The translations under genes were made by a program, and so were the position numbers. From NCBI GenBank assembly GCA_029257045.1, contig JARIDB010000165.1, positions 1 to 39,568 on the forward strand: 39,568 bases of DNA. The letters run 5' to 3'. This document shows positions 18,382 to 26,336 of this stretch, in pieces. Each line of letters starts with the position of its first letter. The stretch's first letter is position 1. The notes under the pieces are model-generated. The model had not been told where the DNA came from. It searched no databases and saw nothing but the letters and a program-made list of their open reading frames with translations. The stretch comes from Clostridium sp. Its GTDB lineage: Bacteria > Bacillota > Clostridia > Clostridiales > Clostridiaceae.

Positions 18382-18408
18382 GTAGATTTCGGCATAATTT
18401 TCATTTGT

Positions 18409-18438
18409 TTGACAAAATTCTTTGTGGTAAAATATTAC
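18409..18438 (+). promoter_or_regulatory. Promoter of the flavo-diiron gene
   Basis: TTGACA at 18409-18414 with TATTAC at 18433-18438, 18-bp spacer. The -35 is consensus and the -10 is weaker. Confidence 0.55.
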
Positions 18439-18480
18439 TAGAAAGGTGTAAATAAAATAGTTTGAATTGGAGGAAGATAT

Positions 18481-19653
18481 ATGTTACAAGAAAAATTAAG
18501 AGATAACATTTATTGGATAGGAGTAAAGGATCCAGAATTAAGAGTGTTTGATATAATAATGGAAACCAAAAAAGGAACCACATATAATGCATATGTAATT
18601 GATGATGAAAAAATAGCAATAGTAGATACTGTAAAAACAGGTTTTTATGATGAATTTAAAGAAAATTTATTAAATGTAATTGGAGATAGAAAAGTTGATT
18701 ATATAATAGTTCAACATACTGAATTAGACCATAGTGGATCTTTAATTAAATTAATAGAAGATTATCCAGAAGCTAAGATTGTTGGAACAAAAGCTGCCTT
18801 AAATTATTTAAAAAATATTTTAAATAGAGATTTTAATGGGATAGACGCTAAAGAAACAATTTCACTCGGAAAAACATCGTTAAGATTTATAACAGCTCCA
18901 AATCTACATTGGCCTGATACTATGTTCACTTACGTAGAAGAAAGAGACTTCCTGTTTACTTGTGACTTTACTGGATCTCACTATTGCATAGAAGGTTCAA
19001 TTAAAGGTGATTTAAATGAAGATTACTTTGTTGAAATGAAATATTATTTTGATTGCATAATGGGACCATTTAAAAGATTTGTATTAATGGCACTAAATAA
19101 GATTAAAGATATAAAGATAGAAGTAATTGCACCAAGTCATGGACCGGTCCATGTAGGAAATATAGAAAAGGTTTTAGGATTATATAAAGAATGGGCTACA
19201 GAGATTCCTGTAGATAATAAAAAAATAGAAATATTTTATATTACAGCCTATGGAAATACAGAAATAATTGCAAAGTTTATAAAGAAAAAGCTTATAGAAA
19301 AAGGGTTTAAAGCAGATGTAACAGAAATTACAGAAATTTCATTAGAAGAAAGTGTTGAAAAGATAGAAGCTGCTAAAGGATTTATAATAGGTTCTCCGAC
19401 AATAAATCAAGATGCAGTTAAACCTTCTTGGGATTTACTTTCATTAGTTAATCCTATAATAAACAGAGGTAAAGCTGCTATGGCTTTTGGTTCTTATGGT
19501 TGGAGTGGTGAAGGAACTAAAATGTTAACACAAAGACTTAAGGATTTAAAGTTTAAAGTTGTAGACCCAGGTTTATCTTTCTGTTTTGTACCATCTGAAG
19601 AAGATTTTCAAAATGCAGAAGAATTAGTTAATAAATTTATAGAATTAATGTAA
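18481..19653 (+). CDS. fprA: FprA-type flavo-diiron protein (O2/NO reductase)
   Basis: This 390-residue A-type flavoprotein reduces oxygen or nitric oxide in the cytoplasm. The N-terminal metallo-beta-lactamase-like domain holds the diiron motif HTELDH (His 79, Glu 81, Asp 83, His 84), then [19 protein letters not shown] and PSHGPVH, which supply the remaining ligands. The C-terminal flavodoxin domain starts near 255 with the FMN loop [20 protein letters not shown] precedes the ATG. It is monocistronic with its own promoter and a strong terminator. With hcp and rubrerythrin nearby, it fits a stress-defence role in an anaerobe. Confidence 0.96.
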   Translation: MLQEKLRDNIYWIGVKDPELRVFDIIMETKKGTTYNAYVIDDEKIAIVDTVKTGFYDEFKENLLNVIGDRKVDYIIVQHTELDHSGSLIKLIEDYPEAKIVGTKAALNYLKNILNRDFNGIDAKETISLGKTSLRFITAPNLHWPDTMFTYVEERDFLFTCDFTGSHYCIEGSIKGDLNEDYFVEMKYYFDCIMGPFKRFVLMALNKIKDIKIEVIAPSHGPVHVGNIEKVLGLYKEWATEIPVDNKKIEIFYITAYGNTEIIAKFIKKKLIEKGFKADVTEITEISLEESVEKIEAAKGFIIGSPTINQDAVKPSWDLLSLVNPIINRGKAAMAFGSYGWSGEGTKMLTQRLKDLKFKVVDPGLSFCFVPSEEDFQNAEELVNKFIELM

Positions 19654-19678
19654 TATTAAACTATTTAATAATAAGTAA

Positions 19679-19738
19679 AAAGTGCACCTAAGATGTTAGA
19701 TAAAATAAATAACATCTTAGGTGCACTTTCTTTTTTTT
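19679..19738 (+). terminator. Strong terminator of fprA
   Basis: A 20-bp perfect stem (19679-19698 with 19710-19729), 11-nt loop and eight T residues. Confidence 0.97.
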
Positions 19739-19845
19739 AATAAAACCTAATAAATTAGAAAAACTATTCCCTAAATAAAGTTTGTAGAATATCTATATAG
19801 TAAATATTAAAAAGAAGGGGGGAAAGCTGCTCTTATTAATTGCAA

Positions 19846-19928
19846 TGGCATTGAACACTTAATGAGGTTGAGCGTAGCGATAACTGAATTTAGTGTGAAA
19901 GGCCATCTACTGAAAGATGAGGTAGATG
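19846..19928 (-). repeat. Modular repeat block B in the lon-like leader
   Basis: The sequence from TGGCATTGAACAC to the CATCTAC/GTAGATG hairpin (19904-19910 with 19922-19928) matches block B at 13150 and the complement of the block at about 38249-38312. It is free of stops in the lon-like frame, so the frame opens falsely at an ATG (19862) inside the repeat. A strong purine run (AAGAAGGGGGG, about 19812-19822) upstream is left without a usable start. Confidence 0.75.
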
Positions 19929-19960
19929 TTTCATTGACAAATTATAAAGTAGGAAGATAT

Positions 19961-22261
19961 ATGAGAAAAAAATTAACTCCAATGGAAGTAAAATATAACT
20001 TAGATGAATTAGAACGAAATATAAAATATCAAGATAATAATAAGGAATTATATAGTGAGTTTGACAAAATAGGGAGGGCTTTAGCTATAGAAAAAGAAGG
20101 CTATAACCTTTATTTAGTAGATTCATTTTCTAATGAAAAAGTTGATAAGCTTAAAAAATATGTAGAGGAGCAGTACAAATATTTAGAACCTCCAAAAGAC
20201 ATTTGCTATGTAATACTTGAAGATATTAAAAAGCCATTAATTTTATTTGTTAAAAATGGATATGGAGAAAAATTAAAAGAAGCTGTTGAAGAAATAAAAA
20301 ATAATTATATGGAGAGAGTTGAGGACTTTTATAATAAATTAATAGATGAAGAAAAAGAAGATTTAATAGATGGAATCCAAAATAAGAAAAATAAATATAT
20401 AAATGATTTAATGGAAAATGCAAAAAAAGAAGAATTTGAACTTAAGGTTACAAATAAAGGCTTTGCATTCATTCCACTTATTGAAGGAAAAATAATAACA
20501 GAGAAGGATTATGAATCTTTAAGCGATAGTAAAAAAGACTTAATAGTAAAAAGAGCTAATAACTTAAAGAAAAAGGCAGAATGTGTTTTGGGAATATTAA
20601 AGAATATAGAAGATAAATCTATAAAAAAGTTAAAAGAGATTTATAGTGAGTTCTTATATAATGAAATGGAAGTATATAAGGATGAAGTATTATTAAAATT
20701 TATTGACGATGATAATGCATATGAATATTTGGAAAAATTATTTATTACAATAGAAAGAGAATTAATAAGTTGTTACACTATAGATATAGAAGGTGAAGAA
20801 GAAGATCTATATCAATTAATAACTAAATATGAAATTCATTTACTAGTTGATAATAGCTTGAATTTAAGACCTCCAGTAATTTATGAAGAAGACCCAATTT
20901 TGACTAATCTCATAGGAAATATTGAATACGAAAATCGTAATGGGGTTTACTCTACAGATATATCAATGATTATAGCAGGTAGCCTTTTAAAAGCTAATGA
21001 AGGCTGTCTAATATTAAGAATAAATTCTTTAGCTAATAATTTTAATTCATACTATCATTTAAAGAAAGCTCTTCAGTTAAAGAAAATAAATCATGAAATG
21101 TATAGAGCTCATAGTGATATAATATCAATAAATGGATTGAAACCAGAATCAATTCCAATTAAAACAAAGATAATATTAATAGGAGATAAAAACACTTATG
21201 ATTTACTTTATAATTTAGATGAAGATTTTAAAATATTATTTCCATTAAAAGCTGAAGTAGATAGTATAGTAGAGTATAAAGAAAATACAAAGAAAGATTT
21301 AGAGAAAATAATAGATAAAAGAATAAGAAAGAATCTATTAATGCCTATATCTGAAAAAGGGAAAAATGAAGTGATTAAATATTTATCAAGAATATCTGGG
21401 AATAAATATAGTATTTCTATGGATATAGAAGAAATTGATAGGATTTTATTGTTAGCTAATGATAATGGTAAGAGAAGAAAATCTGTATTAATTACAGAAG
21501 AAGATATTATCAAGATAGCTTACTCTAGAGAAAAAATAGAAGAAGAATATGATGATTTGTATAAAGAAAATAAAATATTAATTACAATAAACGGGGAAAA
21601 GGTTGGAGTAATTAATGCATTAGCAGTTATAGATACAGGATATTACAGTTTTGGTAAACCAATGAGAATAACATGTGTTGCTCACAAAGGGACAGGTCAG
21701 ATTATTGATATTCAAAAGGAAAGTAAATTAAGTGGAAAGATACATGAAAAGTCAATCAATATATTAAAGGGGCTATTAAATAATATATTAAATCCTTATG
21801 AAATATTACCAATAGACTTTTATTTAAGTTTTGAGCAAACTTATGGATTAATAGATGGAGATAGTGCTTCAGTTGCAGAGGTTATTTGTATCCTATCAGC
21901 TTTGAGTAAAAGACCTATAAAGCAAAATATAGCTATCACAGGTTCAATCAACCAATTAGGTGAAGTTCAAGCTATAGGTGGAGTAAATGAAAAAGTTGAA
22001 GGTTTTTTTAGAGTTTCTAGTTTCTTAGATAAAGTAAAAGGAAAAGCTGTATTAATACCTTCTTCAAATAAAGACGATCTTATTTTAACTCCGGAAGTAG
22101 AAGAAGCTATAGAAAAAGGAGAATTTTCAATATATGTAATGGACACTCTTGAAGATGCTATTTCAACTATGATTTTAGAAGATGAAGAAACTATAGATGA
22201 CTTTTTTAAAGGAATAAAAGAAGAGATATCAAAGTATAAATCTAAAGATGTTAATAAATAA
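19961..22261 (+). CDS. Lon-like protease with degenerate AAA (AAA_32) domain
   Basis: This 766-residue protein aligns along its length with the Lon-related PF13654 (AAA_32) proteases. The C-terminal Lon protease domain is intact: Ser 635 in GDSAS and Lys 678 in GGVNEKVEGFF form the Ser-Lys dyad. The ATPase half keeps the fold landmarks (GYNLYLV at about 48, LLVDNS, NLIGNIEY, IIAGSLLKANEG). However, the Walker A loop is DSFSNEK (54-60) where family members have GPPGTGK, and Walker B reads CLILRIN (about 349-355) instead of an acidic LVLDA. The start at 19961 has AGGAAG upstream and gives the family N terminus. It lies just before spoIIA, but no link is shown. Confidence 0.85.
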   Translation: MRKKLTPMEVKYNLDELERNIKYQDNNKELYSEFDKIGRALAIEKEGYNLYLVDSFSNEKVDKLKKYVEEQYKYLEPPKDICYVILEDIKKPLILFVKNGYGEKLKEAVEEIKNNYMERVEDFYNKLIDEEKEDLIDGIQNKKNKYINDLMENAKKEEFELKVTNKGFAFIPLIEGKIITEKDYESLSDSKKDLIVKRANNLKKKAECVLGILKNIEDKSIKKLKEIYSEFLYNEMEVYKDEVLLKFIDDDNAYEYLEKLFITIERELISCYTIDIEGEEEDLYQLITKYEIHLLVDNSLNLRPPVIYEEDPILTNLIGNIEYENRNGVYSTDISMIIAGSLLKANEGCLILRINSLANNFNSYYHLKKALQLKKINHEMYRAHSDIISINGLKPESIPIKTKIILIGDKNTYDLLYNLDEDFKILFPLKAEVDSIVEYKENTKKDLEKIIDKRIRKNLLMPISEKGKNEVIKYLSRISGNKYSISMDIEEIDRILLLANDNGKRRKSVLITEEDIIKIAYSREKIEEEYDDLYKENKILITINGEKVGVINALAVIDTGYYSFGKPMRITCVAHKGTGQIIDIQKESKLSGKIHEKSINILKGLLNNILNPYEILPIDFYLSFEQTYGLIDGDSASVAEVICILSALSKRPIKQNIAITGSINQLGEVQAIGGVNEKVEGFFRVSSFLDKVKGKAVLIPSSNKDDLILTPEVEEAIEKGEFSIYVMDTLEDAISTMILEDEETIDDFFKGIKEEISKYKSKDVNK

Positions 22262-22283
22262 AAAGATATATTTTATTCTTTAA

Positions 22284-22408
22284 GAAATTATAATAACTTA
22301 TCTACAGGATAAAGTTATTATAATTTCATCATTTAGTTTAGAGTGAACATATAATAATTTGCTATGACTTCTCCTGATCCAAGTCATCACAAACTATTAT
22401 ATGGACAC
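22284..22408 (+). repeat. Modular repeat, blocks C and A
   Basis: Block C, a hairpin from GAAATTATAATAAC (22284) to its complement ending at 22327, is followed by palindromic block A (22343-22408). Block order C-A, without B, differs from the other copies. It sits between the lon-like stop and the spoIIA promoter and may act as a loose terminator. Confidence 0.75.
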
Positions 22409-22463
22409 TTCTTTTATTTGACTTTAAAAATAAAAATAAAAATTGGAATAATTTGTTTGACTA

Positions 22464-22486
22464 AGAATAAACTAGTATGTTAGAAT
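22464..22486 (+). promoter_or_regulatory. Candidate sigma-H promoter of the spoIIA operon
   Basis: AGAATAA (22464-22470) and GAAT (22483-22486) are 12 nt apart and resemble the sigma-H pattern AGGAWWW / GAAT with a mismatch. A sigma-A-like TTGACT (22457-22462) with TTAGAA overlaps it. spoIIA is sigma-H driven in known spore-formers, which supports but does not prove the call. Confidence 0.45.
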
Positions 22487-22511
22487 AATGGAAAAAGAAG
22501 GAAAAAAGGCA

Positions 22512-22557
22512 GGGGGTGAAGAGCTCTAAAGAAAATTACTTTAGAGTAGGTTATATG
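22512..22557 (+). promoter_or_regulatory. Hairpin-spaced Shine-Dalgarno of spoIIAA
   Basis: GGGGGTG (22512-22518) lies 36 nt before the ATG at 22555. Between them GCTCTAAAG (22523-22531) pairs with CTTTAGAGT (22539-22547): 9 pairs, one G-U, with a 7-nt loop. If folded, the spacing shrinks to about 11 nt. The lepA leader at 34972 has the same layout. Confidence 0.6.
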
Positions 22558-22890
22558 TATCTAAAATTTAATAAAAATGAAGATAAACTAATAGTTAACC
22601 TTATAGGAGAATTAGATCATCATAGTGCAGAAGAAGTTAGGGTTAAGATAGATGATAGAATAGACCGTGATAACATAATGAAAGTTATATTAAACTTCAG
22701 TGGAGTGACCTTTATGGATAGTTCAGGAATTGGAGTAGTAATAGGAAGGTATAAAAAGATGCAAAATAGAAATGGAAAGCTTTGCATTGTAGAAATTAAT
22801 AAAGCAGTAAATAAAGTTTTTGAAATATCAGGGATGTACAAGATTATAGATAGTTATCCTAATATAGATGAAGCTATGATAAGTATTTAA
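22555..22890 (+). CDS. spoIIAA: Anti-sigma F factor antagonist SpoIIAA
   Basis: This 111-residue STAS-domain protein, when dephosphorylated, binds SpoIIAB and frees sigma F in the forespore. The motif [15 protein letters not shown] contains the phosphorylated serine (about Ser 57). [13 protein letters not shown] at 18-29 is also typical. The ATG at 22555 gives the usual N terminus ([18 protein letters not shown]) and length; the frame is open to a GTG at 22516, which overlaps the GGGGGTG site and is less likely. It is the first gene of spoIIAA-spoIIAB-sigF. Confidence 0.95.
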   Translation: MYLKFNKNEDKLIVNLIGELDHHSAEEVRVKIDDRIDRDNIMKVILNFSGVTFMDSSGIGVVIGRYKKMQNRNGKLCIVEINKAVNKVFEISGMYKIIDSYPNIDEAMISI

Positions 22891-22904
22891 TGGGGGGATT
22901 TAAA

Positions 22905-23336
22905 GTGTTAGATAATAAAATAAGTATTGAATTAATGAGTAAATCCCAAAATGAAGGATTTGCAAGGGTTGCAATAGCTGCATTTGTCTCTCAACTAGAC
23001 CCTACACTAGAAGAATTATCTGATGTTAAAACTTCTATATCAGAAGCTGTAACAAATTCTATAATTCATGGTTATGAAAACAGAAATGAGGACATAATTA
23101 GAATAGAGGCTATGATATCTGGGAATGAAGTAACTATAATAGTGGAGGATTTTGGAGTTGGAATTAAAGATGTAGAAATGGCAAGGGAACCTTTATATAC
23201 ATCAAAACCAGAACTAGAAAGGTCAGGAATGGGTTTTACGGTTATGGAATCCTTTATGGATAGCTTAGAAGTTATTAGCAACGAAGGTAAAGGCACTAAA
23301 ATTATAATGAAGAAGAAATTCAACTCAGTAAGTTAG
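22905..23336 (+). CDS. spoIIAB: Anti-sigma F factor / serine kinase SpoIIAB
   Basis: This 143-residue GHKL-fold kinase holds sigma F inactive and phosphorylates SpoIIAA. It has the N box [13 protein letters not shown] (about 45-57), G1 box VEDFGVGI and G2 box [10 protein letters not shown]. The GTG at 22905, preceded by GGGGGG at 22892-22897, gives the family N terminus ([22 protein letters not shown]). An ATG at 22890 overlaps the spoIIAA stop and is the alternative. Close packing with both neighbours suggests coupled translation and fixed stoichiometry, as known for this module. Confidence 0.95.
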   Translation: MLDNKISIELMSKSQNEGFARVAIAAFVSQLDPTLEELSDVKTSISEAVTNSIIHGYENRNEDIIRIEAMISGNEVTIIVEDFGVGIKDVEMAREPLYTSKPELERSGMGFTVMESFMDSLEVISNEGKGTKIIMKKKFNSVS

Positions 23337-23345
23337 GTGAGGTAT

Positions 23346-24101
23346 ATGGAAAATAGAATTGTTAGGAAGGAAGGGTATAATTATGAGGATAACTCAAGAT
23401 TAATCGCCCTTGCTAAAACAGGTGATCAAGATTCGATGAATTTAGTAATTGAAATGAACTTGCCCCTCGTAGCTTCAATTAGTAAAAAGTTTCTAAACAG
23501 AGGTTATGACTACGAAGATATTTTTCAAATAGGATCTATTGGCTTAGTAAAAGCTATAAATAATTTTGATGATAAGTTTAATGTTAAATTTTCTACCTAT
23601 GCAGTACCCATGATAATAGGAGAAATAAAACGATTCATAAGGGATGACGGTATAATTAAAGTTAGTAGAAATGTAAAAACATTGGCAAGGAAGTTACATT
23701 TTGATAAGGAATTCCTTACAAAGAAATTAGATAGAGATCCTACAATAGAAGAATTATCAAAGTATTCTGGAATACAAAAAGAAGAAATAATCTATGCAAT
23801 AGAGTCCTCTGCAAGTATGCAATACTTATATGATACTATTCATCAAGATGATGGAGCACCAGTGCTATTAATAGACAAACTAAGCGAAAAAGGTGAAGAT
23901 GATACAGATATGATAAATCGTATTGCCTTAAAAGAAGCATTAAGAAGTCTAGATAGCAAATCAAGACAAATAATTATGCTAAGATATTTTAAAGACAAGA
24001 CTCAAGTTCAAGTGGCTAAATTACTTGGAATAAGCCAAGTTCAAGTTTCGAGAATTGAAAAGAAAGTTTTAGTCTTAATGAAGGAAAAATTAGAAGAATA
24101 A
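23346..24101 (+). CDS. sigF: RNA polymerase sigma F factor
   Basis: This 251-residue sigma-70 family protein is the first forespore-specific sigma factor. Region 2 is clear (YDYEDIFQIGSIGLVKAINNF, then FSTYAVPMIIGEIKRFIRDDG). Region 3 follows, and region 4 ends with the HTH TQVQVAKLLGISQVQVSRIE. AGGTGAGG overlaps the spoIIAB stop and points to the ATG at 23346 rather than a GTG at 23337. It is the last gene of the operon, followed by a strong terminator. Confidence 0.96.
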   Translation: MENRIVRKEGYNYEDNSRLIALAKTGDQDSMNLVIEMNLPLVASISKKFLNRGYDYEDIFQIGSIGLVKAINNFDDKFNVKFSTYAVPMIIGEIKRFIRDDGIIKVSRNVKTLARKLHFDKEFLTKKLDRDPTIEELSKYSGIQKEEIIYAIESSASMQYLYDTIHQDDGAPVLLIDKLSEKGEDDTDMINRIALKEALRSLDSKSRQIIMLRYFKDKTQVQVAKLLGISQVQVSRIEKKVLVLMKEKLEE

Positions 24102-24149
24102 TTTAAATAACAAAAGAGGATTAAAATGAATAAAGAAAATAATATAAGA

Positions 24150-24191
24150 AAATAAACTCCATTGATTAATTATAATCAATGGAGTTTATTT
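24150..24191. terminator. Terminator of the spoIIA operon
   Basis: A 19-bp perfect stem (24150-24168 with 24173-24191) and a 4-nt loop, flanked by A and T tracts. Confidence 0.9.
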
Positions 24192-24316
24192 ATGTCCAGT
24201 AAAGTATAAAAAGTTGAAGTTTTAAATGGCTACTTTTTATTTTCAAAATATACCAGTGTTATAATAGGTAAATTTGGAATAATAAAAATAAGAATAAAAA
24301 GAAAGGAAAGGATAAT

Positions 24317-24778
24317 ATGACTAAGAAGAAAATACCTAAAGAACAAGAAATAATTGATAAGTTTAACACTTTAACAGATGAAACAAGTCCAAAACCTAAA
24401 TTAATGAAAAATTGTATAATGGCATTTTTAGTTGGAGGAGCTATTTGTACTGTAGGGCAGATAATACAAAACTTATTATTAAGCTATGGAATAGATAAAG
24501 AAAATGTAAAGATAATACTACCAATAGTAATGGTATTTCTAGGCGCATTACTAACAGGGCTTGGTGTTTATGACAAAATAGCAGATTTTGGAGGAGCTGG
24601 AACTGTAGTTCCTATAACTGGTTTTTCAAATGCAATAGTAGCTCCAGCAATTGAATTTAAAAAGGAAGGCTTTGTTTTTGGAGTAGCAGCAAAAATGTTT
24701 ACTATAGCAGGACCAGTTTTAGTTTATGGTATAGGTAGTTCTGTAATAATAGGGATAATATATTACTTTATCAAATAG
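24317..24778 (+). CDS. spoVAC: Stage V sporulation protein AC
   Basis: A 153-residue membrane protein of the SpoVA channel, which moves calcium-dipicolinate into the forespore and out at germination; in Bacillus SpoVAC behaves as a mechanosensitive channel. It shows four hydrophobic segments after a polar N terminus and the family motifs NCIMAFLVGGAICTVGQ and YDKIADFGGAGTVVPITGFSN. AAAGGAAAGG precedes the ATG. It is the first gene of spoVAC-spoVAD-spoVAE, the short form of the operon known in Clostridium. I could not pick out a sure sigma-G promoter upstream. Confidence 0.96.
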   Translation: MTKKKIPKEQEIIDKFNTLTDETSPKPKLMKNCIMAFLVGGAICTVGQIIQNLLLSYGIDKENVKIILPIVMVFLGALLTGLGVYDKIADFGGAGTVVPITGFSNAIVAPAIEFKKEGFVFGVAAKMFTIAGPVLVYGIGSSVIIGIIYYFIK

Positions 24779-24800
24779 TTACTTAAGAGAGGTGATGAAA

Positions 24801-25826
24801 ATGAATGATAGAAATGTAAAAAAGGTTGGAAAACAAACTGTAAAGTTTAATAATCCACCTAAGATAATAGCTACTTATTCAATAGTAGGACCAAAAGAAG
24901 GCCAGGGACCTCTAAAAGATTATTTCGATGAAATACTTACAGATGACTTATGTGGAAAAGATAGTTTTGAAATGGCAGAAAGTGAAATGATGTATTCTTC
25001 TATTATAAATTCTATAAAAAGGGCTAATCTTAAAGAAGAAGATATAGAATATTTATTTGCAGGAGATTTATTAAATCAATTAACTTCCTCAAGTTTTGCA
25101 GCAAGACAATTAAAGATACCATTCTTTGGGTTGTATGGAGCATGCTCTACTATGTCAGAATCTTTAAGTTTAGCAGCGATGGCTGTAGATGGAGGTTATG
25201 CAGATTACGTTATAGCTTCTACTTCCTCTCATTTTAGTTCAGCAGAAAGACAATTTAGATTTCCGTTAGAATATGGTTCTCAAAGAAACCCTGCAGCTCA
25301 GTGGACTGTAACTGGGTCTGGAGCTATGGTTTTAGGGAAAACAGGGAATTATCCAGAAGTGACCTATATAACTACAGGAATAGTTAAAGACTATGGGGTA
25401 ACAGATGCAAATAATATGGGAGCAGCAATGGCACCAGCAGCAGTAGATACATTAGCTATTCATTTTAAAGATACAGGAAGAAATCCAGACTATTATGATG
25501 TAATAGCAACAGGAGACCTTGGAAAAATAGGGAAGGAGATAACTACTAAACTATTAAAAGAATATGGATATGATATTAGCAAAAATTATTTTGATTGTGG
25601 AGATATGATATTTGATGATGAAAATCAAAATACTTCTTCTGGCGGTAGTGGATGTGGTTGCTCTGCTGTAGTATCTTCAGGGTACTTTTATAAAAAACTT
25701 ATAAAAAAAGAAATAAAAAAATTACTTTTAATATCAACAGGTGCATTAATGAGCTCAACTTCTACTCTTCAAGGAGAATCTATACCAGGTATAGCTCATG
25801 CCGTTGCTATTGAGTTTAATGATTAG
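24801..25826 (+). CDS. spoVAD: Stage V sporulation protein AD
   Basis: A 341-residue thiolase-fold protein that binds dipicolinic acid in the SpoVA complex. Markers: VGKQTVKFNNPPKIIATYSIVGPKEG near the N terminus, FFGLYGACSTMSESLSLAA (about 105-123), SSHFSSAERQFRFPLEYG and SGCGCSAVVSSGYFY. AGAGGTG sets the start at 24801; ATG/GTG codons at 24792-24797 overlap that site. It is separated from spoVAC by about 22 bp and from spoVAE by 12 bp. Confidence 0.96.
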   Translation: MNDRNVKKVGKQTVKFNNPPKIIATYSIVGPKEGQGPLKDYFDEILTDDLCGKDSFEMAESEMMYSSIINSIKRANLKEEDIEYLFAGDLLNQLTSSSFAARQLKIPFFGLYGACSTMSESLSLAAMAVDGGYADYVIASTSSHFSSAERQFRFPLEYGSQRNPAAQWTVTGSGAMVLGKTGNYPEVTYITTGIVKDYGVTDANNMGAAMAPAAVDTLAIHFKDTGRNPDYYDVIATGDLGKIGKEITTKLLKEYGYDISKNYFDCGDMIFDDENQNTSSGGSGCGCSAVVSSGYFYKKLIKKEIKKLLLISTGALMSSTSTLQGESIPGIAHAVAIEFND

Positions 25827-25838
25827 AGGTGTGGATTT

Positions 25839-26195
25839 ATGGATTATATAAAAGCATTCATTACAGGTGGAATAATCTGTGTGATAGGACAAATTCTAAT
25901 GGATAAAACAAAGCTTACACCAGCTAGAATATTAGTAATCTTTGTAACCATAGGAACTATACTAGGAGCCTTTGGAATATATGACAAAATAGTAGATATA
26001 GGGGGAGCAGGAGCAACTATACCTTTACCAGGGTTTGGAAACTCTTTGGCTAAAGGCGCTATAAAGGCCGTAAAAGAAAATGGATTAATAGGAGCTTTTA
26101 CTGGAGGTATAACAGGAACGGCTGGAGGAATCACTGCTGCAATATTCTTTGGATACTTAATGGCAGTAATTTTTAATCCTAAAACTAAGTCCTAA
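25839..26195 (+). CDS. spoVAE: Stage V sporulation protein AE (membrane)
   Basis: A 118-residue membrane protein related to SpoVAC: both carry a G(G)xICxxGQ motif in the first helix and YDKI(V/A)D(I/F)GGAGxxxPxxGFxN between helices two and three. It is part of the dipicolinate channel. GAGGTG precedes the ATG. It is the last gene of the operon, closed by the terminator at 26225. Confidence 0.95.
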   Translation: MDYIKAFITGGIICVIGQILMDKTKLTPARILVIFVTIGTILGAFGIYDKIVDIGGAGATIPLPGFGNSLAKGAIKAVKENGLIGAFTGGITGTAGGITAAIFFGYLMAVIFNPKTKS

Positions 26196-26224
26196 AGAAT
26201 AAAAATAAATATATGACTTTCAAA

Positions 26225-26270
26225 AATCAACCTAACAACTTATACTATAATAAGTTGGGTTGATTTTTTT
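26225..26270 (+). terminator. Terminator of the spoVA operon
   Basis: AATCAACC...AACTTAT pairs with ATAAGTTG...GGTTGATT with a small bulge; seven T residues follow. Confidence 0.88.
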
Positions 26271-26336
26271 ATAAGATTTAAATTTATAATATATAATATA
26301 TAATAGGTTTTAAATTAAGAGAATATGGAGGGAATA

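Noticed and set aside
19862-19960. N-terminal 33 residues of the long lon-like frame
   Set aside because: Encoded by repeat block B and lacks a Shine-Dalgarno; the family N terminus begins at 19961.
22516-22554. GTG start for spoIIAA
   Set aside because: Overlaps the GGGGGTG site, gives an atypical extension, and the sequence downstream forms the hairpin. Not fully excluded.
24126-24155. Nine-codon frame after sigF with an AGAGG site
   Set aside because: Too short to support, and it runs into the terminator.
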